From: Rhodocyclaceae bacterium
GTDB lineage: Bacteria; Pseudomonadota; Gammaproteobacteria; Burkholderiales; Rhodocyclaceae
Assembly: GCA_016704145.1 (NCBI GenBank)
Contig: JADJAS010000007.1
Span: 434,001-498,000 of the forward strand
DNA length: 64,000 nucleotides
Direction: 5' to 3'
In this document: positions 1 through 9,633 of the stretch, piece after piece
How the letters are laid out: each line of letters starts with the position of its first letter
Numbering within the stretch: the first letter of the stretch is position 1
The notes under the pieces: generated by a model
Told to the model about the DNA's origin: nothing
What the model saw: only the letters and a program-made list of their open reading frames with translations
Databases searched by the model: none
Translations under genes and position numbers: made by a program

Positions 1-554
1 CGGATGCGGCGGCGGTAAGCGGCGGGTGGCAGCTCGTTGGGCGGCAGCGCGGTGAGTTCGCGCGCCAGCACGTTGGCCTCGGCCAGCGCCGCCACGGCCT
101 TGAAATCGGCGTCTTCGACGTGCGGCGTCAGCACCGCCAGCGTCTTGAGCGGCTTGGCCGGTTTCTTCTTCTTCGCCGGCAACGGCGCGGCGTTGATCAG
201 CGTGACGTAAGCCGCGTCGCGAATGCTGTCGTCGGCCACATCGATGGGCACGATGGCCAGTTCGGCCGGGCCTTCGTCGAGCAGCAGCATGGCCGCCTTG
301 CGCAACGCGGTGAGGCGATCGAAGCGCGGCTTCGCCTCGTCGACCATGATGCAGGCGGCGCGGCAGCCATCCTCGAAATCGATGGCGAGCGGCGACTTGG
401 CCAGTTCCTCGGCCTTGAGGTCGCGGCGCTTCAGAACTGTCTGCCAGCGCTCGCGCTCGGGCAGGTCGGCGGGCAGCGTCTTGGCGGCAGGCAACACGAA
501 CAGCAGATGGCGCGCGGCCGAATCGGCGCGCACGGCAAGTCGGGGGAGTGACAT
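1..554 (-). CDS. Leucyl aminopeptidase family (M17), N-terminal part
   Basis: The gene reads leftward from an ATG at 554 and runs off the window edge, leaving about 184 residues. The translation begins MSLPRLAVRADSAARHLLFV and, near the cut edge, contains NVLARELTALPPNEL, a segment typical of the link between the non-catalytic N-terminal domain and the metal-binding catalytic domain of M17 peptidases. The two-zinc active site would lie outside the window, so activity cannot be judged. M17 enzymes remove N-terminal residues from peptides in the cytoplasm. A Lys-rich linker (PAKKKKPAKP) lies in the middle. It is divergent from thyA, with 58 bases between the two starts. Confidence 0.75.
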   Translation of the reverse strand, partial: MSLPRLAVRADSAARHLLFVLPAAKTLPADLPERERWQTVLKRRDLKAEELAKSPLAIDFEDGCRAACIMVDEAKPRFDRLTALRKAAMLLLDEGPAELAIVPIDVADDSIRDAAYVTLINAAPLPAKKKKPAKPLKTLAVLTPHVEDADFKAVAALAEANVLARELTALPPNELPPAAYRRRI

Positions 555-612
555 GAAGTGATCCTTTAGAATGACCGGACGATTATAGACACCCCTGCCG
601 CCTCCCCTTTTC

Positions 613-1407
613 ATGCGCCAATACCTCGACCTCATGCGCCACGTGCTCGACCACGGGCACGTCAAAGCCGACCGCACCGGCACCGGCACGCGTTCGGTGT
701 TCGGCTGGCAGATGCGCTTCGACCTCGCCGCCGGCTTCCCGGTGCTGACCACCAAGAAGCTGCACCTGCGCTCCATCATCATCGAGTTGCTATGGTTCCT
801 GCGCGGCGACACCAACATCAAATGGCTCAAGGACAACAAGGTCTCGATCTGGGACGAATGGGCCGACGAGAATGGTGATTTGGGCCCGGTCTACGGGCAC
901 CAGTGGCGGCACTGGCCGAAAGCCGACGGTGGCGAGGTCGACCAAATCACCGAGCTGCTCGACGGACTCAAGAAGAACCCGGACTCGCGCCGCCACATCG
1001 TCTCGGCCTGGAACCCGGGCGACGTGCCGAAGATGAAGCTGCCGCCCTGCCACACGCTGTTCCAGTTCTACGTCGCCGACGGCAAGCTCTCTTGCCAGCT
1101 CTACCAGCGCAGCGCCGACATCTTCCTCGGCGTGCCGTTCAACATCGCCAGCTATGCGCTGCTGACCATGATGATGGCGCAGGTGGTCGGTCTCAAGCCC
1201 GGCGATTTCGTGCACACGCTCGGCGACGCGCACCTCTACAGCAACCATCTCGAGCAGACGCGCCTGCAGCTGTCGCGCACGCCGAAGCCGCTGCCGACCA
1301 TGCGCATCAATCCGGACGTGAAGGACATCTTCGCCTTCCGCTTCGAGGACTTTGCGCTGGAAGGCTACGACCCGCATCCGCATATCTCCGCTCCCGTCGC
1401 CGTCTGA
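613..1407 (+). CDS. thyA: Thymidylate synthase
   Basis: The 264-residue product has exactly the usual length of bacterial ThyA and makes dTMP from dUMP using methylenetetrahydrofolate. The nucleophilic Cys lies in LPPCHTLFQFYV, the dUMP-binding segment is QRSADIFLGVPFNIASYA, and the N-terminal phosphate-binding Arg is in DRTGTGT. The reaction yields dihydrofolate, which FolA, encoded at 15293, would recycle. The glk start follows the thyA stop after one base, so the two are probably cotranscribed. No anomaly was seen. Confidence 0.97.
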   Translation: MRQYLDLMRHVLDHGHVKADRTGTGTRSVFGWQMRFDLAAGFPVLTTKKLHLRSIIIELLWFLRGDTNIKWLKDNKVSIWDEWADENGDLGPVYGHQWRHWPKADGGEVDQITELLDGLKKNPDSRRHIVSAWNPGDVPKMKLPPCHTLFQFYVADGKLSCQLYQRSADIFLGVPFNIASYALLTMMMAQVVGLKPGDFVHTLGDAHLYSNHLEQTRLQLSRTPKPLPTMRINPDVKDIFAFRFEDFALEGYDPHPHISAPVAV

Positions 1408-1408
1408 C

Positions 1409-2338
1409 ATGCTGCTCGTCGGCGACATCGGCGGCACCAATGCGCGGCTGGCGCTGGCCGAGCCGGGAACCACGAACCCGGTTGAAGAGCGGCGTTACGC
1501 CACGGCTGACTTTCGCGATTTCGCCTCGGTGCTTGCCGCCTACCTCGCCGAGACGAAGGCGACAATTACCGCCGGCTGCCTCGCGGTGGCCGGGCCGATC
1601 GGTGACGACGGCAGGAGCGCTCAGCTCACCAACCTGCCCTGGAGCATCGACGCTGCCGCGCTCGAAGCGCACTTCGGCATCGGCCGGCTGACGCTGGCCA
1701 ACGACTTCGCGGCGGCCGCGATGGGCGTCACGGTGGCGCCGGCCGAAAGCATCGTCCCCTTGCAGGACGGCGAACCGCTGTTGCGCGCCCCCAGGCTGGT
1801 GATCGGTGCCGGCACGGGACTCGGCATGGCCGTGCTGGCCTGGCAGCATGACGGCTGGGGGGTGTTGCCGGGCGAAGGCGGCCATGTCGGCTTCGCGCCG
1901 CTCGACGACGACCAGGAGCGCGTCTGGCGCGCCCTCAAGACGGAGCATGGCCGCGTCACCTGCGAGCGGGTGATCTCGGGCCCGGGCCTCGCCGCCATCC
2001 ACCGCATCCTCGCCGGCATCGAACTCGACCCGGCGGCGATCACTCGGCGCGCGCTCGTCGATGGCGACACCGCCAGCCGGCACAGCATCGACGTTTTCCT
2101 CGGCGCCTACGGTGCCTATGCCGGCGACATGGCACTGGCGGTCATGGCGCGCGGCGGGGTGTATCTGGCCGGCGGCATCGCCGCCAGGCTGCTGCCGCTG
2201 CTGCCGACGAGCCCCTTCCTCGACGCCTTCAACGCCAAGGCCGAGCACGCGGAACTGGCGCAGCGGATGCCGGTGGCGGTGGCCACCGACGACGTGCTCG
2301 GCCTGCGCGGTGCCGCCTGCCTGGCGGCGACGGGCTGA
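1409..2338 (+). CDS. glk: Glucokinase (ROK-independent Glk family)
   Basis: This 309-residue protein phosphorylates glucose with ATP. It shows the phosphate-1 motif GDIGGTNARLAL at the N-terminus, GAGTGLGMAVL in the middle and GEGGHVGFAPLDD, which carries the sugar-contacting Glu and His. I chose the ATG at 1409 because GDIGGT then sits directly after the start, as in the family; an upstream in-frame start at 1352 would add 19 residues that overlap thyA. It suits the adjoining glycogen genes: glucose released by the GH57 enzymes can be rephosphorylated here. One exact copy of the dispersed 16-base motif lies inside the gene at 1498-1513 and encodes part of YATADFRD. Confidence 0.93.
   Translation: MLLVGDIGGTNARLALAEPGTTNPVEERRYATADFRDFASVLAAYLAETKATITAGCLAVAGPIGDDGRSAQLTNLPWSIDAAALEAHFGIGRLTLANDFAAAAMGVTVAPAESIVPLQDGEPLLRAPRLVIGAGTGLGMAVLAWQHDGWGVLPGEGGHVGFAPLDDDQERVWRALKTEHGRVTCERVISGPGLAAIHRILAGIELDPAAITRRALVDGDTASRHSIDVFLGAYGAYAGDMALAVMARGGVYLAGGIAARLLPLLPTSPFLDAFNAKAEHAELAQRMPVAVATDDVLGLRGAACLAATG
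1498..1513 (+). repeat. Dispersed motif copy A, inside glk
   Basis: An exact match to CGCCACGGCTGACTTT, the core shared with the intergenic copies at 15803, 49037 and elsewhere. It is read as coding sequence in glk, and the surrounding protein looks intact. Confidence 0.7.
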
Positions 2339-2344
2339 GCGGAA

Positions 2345-4528
<2,184 letters not shown>

Positions 4529-4550
4529 TGGCGATAATTAGAGATTGGAC

Positions 4551-4556
4551 AGGAGG
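4551..4556 (+). promoter_or_regulatory. Ribosome binding site of glgC
   Basis: AGGAGG lies seven bases before the ATG at 4564. It occupies the 35-base gap between the divergent glgB and glgC, and it fixes the glgC start. Confidence 0.75.
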
Positions 4557-4563
4557 ATAACCG

Positions 4564-5868
4564 ATGCAGCACGAACTGACATTGAACGACCCCCACGCGT
4601 CCCATGGCCGTTTCGTCAGCCATCTGACGCGCAGCACCTTCGCCATGGTGCTGGCGGGTGGCCGCGGCAGCCGCCTGATGCAGCTCACCGACTGGCGCTC
4701 GAAGCCGGCGGTGCCGTTCGGCGGCAAGTTCCGCATCCTCGACTTCACGCTGTCGAACTGCGTTAACTCCGGCATCCGCCGCATCGGCGTCGCCACCCAG
4801 TACAAGGCGCAAAGCCTGATCACGCACCTGCAGCGCGGCTGGAGCTTCCTCGACGGCCGCTTCGACGAGTTCATCGACCTGATGCCGGCGCAGCAGCAGA
4901 TCACCGAGGACTGGTACCAGGGCACGGCCGACGCCGTGTTCCAGAACCTCGACCTGATCCGCCGCACCGGTGCCCGCTACATCCTCATTCTCTCGGGTGA
5001 TCACATCTACAAGATGGATTACGGCCGCTTGCTGGCCCAGCACACCCAGGCCCAGGCCGACATGAGCGTCGCCTGCATGGACGTGCCGATCGGCGAGGCC
5101 TCGGCCTTCGGCGTTATGGCCGTCGACGACCGGCACCGCGTCACCAGTTTCGTCGAGAAGCCGACACACCCGCCGCACATGCCCGGGCGGCCCGACCGGG
5201 CCCTGGCCAGCATGGGCATCTATGTCTTCAACGCCGACTTCCTCTACGAGCAGTTGATTCGCGACGCCGACGACCCGCATTCCTCGCACGACTTCGGCAA
5301 GGACATCATTCCGCATTGCGTGTCCCGCTACCACTGCCGCGCCCACAACTTCGCCGACAGCTGCGTCGGCATCACCGCCAGCGGCGTGCCCTACTGGCGC
5401 GATGTCGGCACCGTGGATGCCTATTGGGAAGCCAACATCGAGCTGACCAAGGTCACGCCCGAACTCAACCTTTACGACGCCGACTGGCCGATCTGGACGC
5501 ACCAGGAGCAGCTGCCGCCGGCGAAGTTCGTGTTCGACGACGACGACCGGCGCGGCATGGCGGTCGACTCGCTGGTCTCGGGCGGCAACGTCATCAGCGG
5601 CGCCACCATCCGCCGCTCGCTGCTGTTTTCGAGCGTCCATGCGCATAGCCACGCCGTAGTCGAGGATTCGGTGATCCTGCCCAAGGTCGACATCGGCGAG
5701 GATGTCCGGCTGCGCCGCGTGGTGGTCGACAAGCAATGCCGCATCCCGGCCGGCATGCAGATCGGCTTCGACCCGGTGCATGACGCCAAGCGCTTCCACG
5801 TCACCGCCAGAGGCGTGACGCTGGTCACGCCGGACATGCTCGGCCAGCGCATCCACCAAATCCGCTAG
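4564..5868 (+). CDS. glgC: Glucose-1-phosphate adenylyltransferase
   Basis: This 434-residue enzyme makes ADP-glucose from ATP and glucose-1-phosphate, the committed step of glycogen synthesis. The nucleotidyltransferase signature VLAGGRGSRLMQLTDWRSKP is near the N-terminus; SGDHIYKMDYGRLL and the glucose-1-phosphate-binding segment VEKPTHPP follow, and the C-terminus has the left-handed beta-helix (hexapeptide) region. The start is set by AGGAGG. The GH57 gene downstream begins ten bases after its stop. Allosteric control by glycolytic intermediates is usual in this family, but the effector cannot be read from sequence. Confidence 0.96.
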   Translation: MQHELTLNDPHASHGRFVSHLTRSTFAMVLAGGRGSRLMQLTDWRSKPAVPFGGKFRILDFTLSNCVNSGIRRIGVATQYKAQSLITHLQRGWSFLDGRFDEFIDLMPAQQQITEDWYQGTADAVFQNLDLIRRTGARYILILSGDHIYKMDYGRLLAQHTQAQADMSVACMDVPIGEASAFGVMAVDDRHRVTSFVEKPTHPPHMPGRPDRALASMGIYVFNADFLYEQLIRDADDPHSSHDFGKDIIPHCVSRYHCRAHNFADSCVGITASGVPYWRDVGTVDAYWEANIELTKVTPELNLYDADWPIWTHQEQLPPAKFVFDDDDRRGMAVDSLVSGGNVISGATIRRSLLFSSVHAHSHAVVEDSVILPKVDIGEDVRLRRVVVDKQCRIPAGMQIGFDPVHDAKRFHVTARGVTLVTPDMLGQRIHQIR

Positions 5869-5878
5869 CGCCGCCAAC

Positions 5879-7585
5879 GTGACCGACAAGCGCCTCGATC
5901 TGGTCTTTCTCTGGCACATGCACCAGCCGGACTACCGCGACCATACCAGCGACGAGCACGTGCTGCCGTGGGTATACCTGCATGCGATCAAGGATTACAC
6001 CGACATGGCCGACCATCTGGAGCGGCATCCGGGCATCCGCGCGGTGGTCAATTTCGTGCCGGTGCTGCTCGACCAGATCGAGGATTACTGCGGCCAGGTC
6101 GAGTCGGGCGTTTACCGCGATCCGCTGCTGCGGCTGCTGGCCGCCCCCGACTTGAGCCAGATCTCGCCGTCGGATCGCCGCCTGTTGCTCGAAGCCTGCT
6201 TTCGCAGCAACCATGTCACCATGCTGTCGCCTTTCCCGCGCTACCAGCGGCTGCACGATCTATACAACAGCCTGGCGCGCGAGGGCGAGAACGCGCTGGC
6301 TTATCTGTCGGGCGATTACTTCGGCGACCTGGTCACCTGGTACCACCTGGCCTGGACCGGCGAAACCGAGCGCCGCCGCCACCGCCTGATCGCCGAGCTG
6401 ATGAGCAAGGGCGAGAGCTACTGTCACGGCGAACGCCTGGCCCTGCTTGAACTGATCGGCAACGCCCTGCGCGGCCTCGTGCCCCGTTACCGCGCATTGC
6501 AGGAACGTGGCCAGATCGAACTCTCGGCGACGCCCGCCACCCATCCGCTGGCGCCGCTGCTGCTCGACTTCGGCGCCGCCCGGCAAAGCCTGCCCGATGC
6601 CGCGCTGCCGCTGGCGGCGGGCTATCCCGGCGGCCGCCAGCGGCTGGTGGCGCAAATCGAGGCGGCAAAAACTTCCCATGCGGCGCGCTTCGGCACGACG
6701 CCGATGGGGATGTGGCCGGCCGAGGGCGCGATTTCAACTGGTGTCGTCCAGCATCTGGCGGCGCAAGGCTGCGGCTGGCTGGCCAGCGGCCAGGGCGTGC
6801 TCAGGAACAGCCTGCGGCAGCGCAGCGGCACCGGCGACCCGCGCGCCGCCTACCGGCCCTGGCAAATGCAGGAAGCGCCCGGCATCACGCTGTTCTTTCG
6901 CGACGAGCGGCTTTCGGACCTGATCGGCTTCGAGTATGCCAAATGGCATGGCCGTGACGCCGCCCAGCATTTCGTCCAGCAGATCGAGACCATCCTTGCC
7001 GAGAGTCCGCCGGGCGCAACGCCGATCGTCAGCGTTATCCTCGATGGCGAGAACGCCTGGGAGCACTATCCCTACAACGGCTATTTCTTCTTCGACGACC
7101 TTTACGGCCTGCTCGAAAAACATCCGCGCATCCGCACCACCACCTACGCGGAAATCCTCGCCCGGCGTGGCGAAGCAGCACCCGCGCCGGCCACGCTGCC
7201 CGGTCTGGTCGCCGGCAGCTGGGTCTATGGCACGCTGTCGACCTGGATCGGCGACCGCGAGAAGAACCACGCCTGGGACCTGCTCTGCGCCGCCAAGCAG
7301 AGCTACGACCTCGTGCAGTCGAGCGGCCGCCTGAGCCCACCAGAGTCAGCCGCGGCGGAACGCCAGCTGGCCATCTGCGAAAGCTCGGACTGGTTCTGGT
7401 GGTTCGGCGACTACAACCCCAGCCAGGCGGTGGCCAGCTTCGACAAGCTTTACCGCCGCAACCTGATCAACCTTTATCACCTGCTCAAGCTGCCGCCGCC
7501 CTCGCAGCTCCACCTACCCATCTCGCACGGCAGTCACGACGCCGAAGGCGGCACCATGCGCCGCGCCCAGGAACATCCGCAATAA
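5879..7585 (+). CDS. Glycoside hydrolase family 57 protein
   Basis: The 568-residue product is a GH57 enzyme: conserved region 1 is FLWHMHQPDYRD at the N-terminus, the nucleophile region reads GMWPAEGAIS, and the acid/base region reads ILDGENAWEHYPYNGYFFF. Members act on alpha-glucans as amylases, transferases or branching enzymes; this group is often found with bacterial glycogen genes, but I cannot assign the exact bond. The start is GTG, with no clear ribosome binding site ten bases after glgC, suggesting translational coupling. It is a different GH57 subgroup from the next gene. Confidence 0.85.
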   Translation: MTDKRLDLVFLWHMHQPDYRDHTSDEHVLPWVYLHAIKDYTDMADHLERHPGIRAVVNFVPVLLDQIEDYCGQVESGVYRDPLLRLLAAPDLSQISPSDRRLLLEACFRSNHVTMLSPFPRYQRLHDLYNSLAREGENALAYLSGDYFGDLVTWYHLAWTGETERRRHRLIAELMSKGESYCHGERLALLELIGNALRGLVPRYRALQERGQIELSATPATHPLAPLLLDFGAARQSLPDAALPLAAGYPGGRQRLVAQIEAAKTSHAARFGTTPMGMWPAEGAISTGVVQHLAAQGCGWLASGQGVLRNSLRQRSGTGDPRAAYRPWQMQEAPGITLFFRDERLSDLIGFEYAKWHGRDAAQHFVQQIETILAESPPGATPIVSVILDGENAWEHYPYNGYFFFDDLYGLLEKHPRIRTTTYAEILARRGEAAPAPATLPGLVAGSWVYGTLSTWIGDREKNHAWDLLCAAKQSYDLVQSSGRLSPPESAAAERQLAICESSDWFWWFGDYNPSQAVASFDKLYRRNLINLYHLLKLPPPSQLHLPISHGSHDAEGGTMRRAQEHPQ

Positions 7586-7593
7586 CACAGACC

Positions 7594-9600
7594 ATGACCC
7601 AACCCATTTCCCTGCTGTTCGGCGTCCATGCCCACCAGCCGGTCGGCAATTTCGACGCGGTGATGAAAGAAGCGCATGTGCGCTGCTACCGGATGTTCCT
7701 GCAGACGGCCGAGCGTTATCCGGACTTCCGTTTCGCCGTGCATTTTTCCGGCTGGCTGCTCGACTGGCTGATGGCGCGCCATCCCGATGACATGGCGCGA
7801 CTGGCGGCGATGACCCGACGCGGCCAGGTCGAGTGGTTCGGTTCCGGCGATTGCGAGCCGGTGCTCGCCTCGATCCCGCATCGCGACCGTGTCAGCCAGA
7901 TCGCCGTACTCTCCGACAAGATCGAACGCCTGTTCGGCCAGCGGCCCAGGGGCGCCTGGCTGACCGAGCGCGTCTGGGAATCGGCTGTCGTGCCGTCGCT
8001 GGCCGACACCGGCATCGACTACGTGGCGGTGGATGACTATCACTTCCTCTGCGCCGGCGAGCCGGCGGCACGGCTCGACGGCTTTTTCACCACCGAGGAG
8101 GATGGCCGCCGGCTCGACCTGTTTCCCATCTCCGAGCAGGCGCGCTACCGCCTGCCCTTCTCGCCCGCCGAGGGAGCCGTGGCCTGGCTGGAACACCTGG
8201 CGCGCGAAGGCCATCGCGCCGCCGTCTACTTCGACGACATCGAGAAGTTCGGCATCTGGCCCGAGACCTACCACTGGGTCTACGAGCAGGGCTGGCTGAC
8301 CCGCTTCATTGAAGGTGTGCTGGCCTCGAAGCTGATCCGCACCGAGACCTACGCCGACTTCCACGCGCGCCAGAAGACGCGCGGCATCGTCTATCTGCCG
8401 ACCACGTCCTACATCGAGATGAACGAGTGGACGCTGCCGGCGCCGGCCGCGCGCGCGTACCACGCGCTGGTCGAGCAGGAAAAGCAGGCCGGCCGCTTCG
8501 AGGCGCGCAAGCCTTTCCTGCGCGGCGGCATGTGGCGCAACTTCTTCATGCGCTTCCCGGAATCGAACTGGATGCACAAGCGCATGCTCGACGTTTCGGC
8601 GCGCCTCGCCGCGCTGCCGGAGGCGCTGCGCACGCCGGCCATGCGGGCGCAGCTGCATCGCGCCCAGGCCAACGACGCCTATTGGCACGGCCTGTTCGGC
8701 GGGCTTTACCTGCCGCATCTGCGCCGGGCGATCTGGCACAACCTGCTGGCGCTGGAAGCCGCGCTCGACGGCGTCTCGCCACCGCTGACTTTCGAGCGGC
8801 GCGATCTCGACAGCGACGGTCACGAGGAAATCTTCCTGCGCGGCGCCGACCTGCTGGCCGTGGTTCGCGCCGATGGCGACGCGGCGCTGGCCGAATTGTC
8901 CAGCCGCGCGCTGGCGCACAACTTCGGCGACACGCTGCGCCGCCACGACGAGGCCTACCACGACAAGCTGCTCGCGACGCATGGCCAGCATGCCCAACAC
9001 GGCGGCATCGCCTCGGCCCACGACCGCGTCGCCTTCCGCCACGACATCGCGCCGGCCGACGCCGAGCCGGACAGCCGGCCGCGCGGCATGTTCGTCGATT
9101 GCTGGCATGCCGCCGCTGGCGCACCCAGGCCGGTGCGCGACTATGCCGAGACCAGCCCGGCCACATTCGCCGCGCCGCTCGGCGAGGGCCGTGTCGCCAA
9201 GTCCTACGTCTTGGACGGCGACCAGCTGACGGTGCGCTACGACAGCGACGGCGCCAGCGGCCGTCTGGAGATCCGCCTCAACATCGCCATGCCCAGCTGC
9301 GACGGTTATCTCGGCCGCTACATCCTCGAGGATGGCGATATTCCCTGCGGTTTCGGCGACCGCCTCGAACTGCCGGCGGCGCGGCGGCTGACGCTCGACG
9401 ACGGCGTACTTGGCGGCAGCCTGGTCATCGCGGTCGATCGGCCGCTGGCGTTGACGGCGCGGGCGCATCGCACCGTCTCGCAATCGGAAGCGGGCTTTGA
9501 GAAGATCATGCAGGCGGTGGAGCTGACCGGCGAATGGTTGCTCGACGGCGCGCCGCGCAGCCTGACTTTCACGATCGAGGCCCGTGCCCGGTCGGCGTAG
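7594..9600 (+). CDS. GH57 4-alpha-glucanotransferase / alpha-amylase
   Basis: This 668-residue protein resembles the Thermococcus 4-alpha-glucanotransferase group in size and motif order: GVHAHQPVGNF (region 1), EWFGSGDCEPVLASIP (region 2), GAWLTERVWES with the nucleophile Glu (region 3), YFDDIEKFGIWPETY with the acid/base Asp (region 4), and GGMWRNFFMRFPESN (region 5). C-terminal beta domains of the DUF1925/DUF1926 type follow. It would rearrange or trim linear alpha-glucans released from glycogen. The ATG at 7594 is nine bases after the previous stop; an upstream in-frame extension has no family match. Confidence 0.87.
   Translation: MTQPISLLFGVHAHQPVGNFDAVMKEAHVRCYRMFLQTAERYPDFRFAVHFSGWLLDWLMARHPDDMARLAAMTRRGQVEWFGSGDCEPVLASIPHRDRVSQIAVLSDKIERLFGQRPRGAWLTERVWESAVVPSLADTGIDYVAVDDYHFLCAGEPAARLDGFFTTEEDGRRLDLFPISEQARYRLPFSPAEGAVAWLEHLAREGHRAAVYFDDIEKFGIWPETYHWVYEQGWLTRFIEGVLASKLIRTETYADFHARQKTRGIVYLPTTSYIEMNEWTLPAPAARAYHALVEQEKQAGRFEARKPFLRGGMWRNFFMRFPESNWMHKRMLDVSARLAALPEALRTPAMRAQLHRAQANDAYWHGLFGGLYLPHLRRAIWHNLLALEAALDGVSPPLTFERRDLDSDGHEEIFLRGADLLAVVRADGDAALAELSSRALAHNFGDTLRRHDEAYHDKLLATHGQHAQHGGIASAHDRVAFRHDIAPADAEPDSRPRGMFVDCWHAAAGAPRPVRDYAETSPATFAAPLGEGRVAKSYVLDGDQLTVRYDSDGASGRLEIRLNIAMPSCDGYLGRYILEDGDIPCGFGDRLELPAARRLTLDDGVLGGSLVIAVDRPLALTARAHRTVSQSEAGFEKIMQAVELTGEWLLDGAPRSLTFTIEARARSA
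8777..8792 (+). repeat. Dispersed motif copy B, inside the GH57 gene
   Basis: CGCCACCGCTGACTTT differs from the core by one base and is preceded by GGCGTCT, like the intergenic copies. It is translated as part of GVSPPLTFERRD. Confidence 0.6.
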
Positions 9601-9633
9601 AATCCCGGCACGAACAAGGAAAAGAGAACAACG

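Noticed and set aside
9555..9570. A further motif copy (CAGCCTGACTTTCACG) in the GH57 gene
   Set aside because: Only the CTGACTTT part and some flank match, too weak to count; a similar fragment is at 62050.
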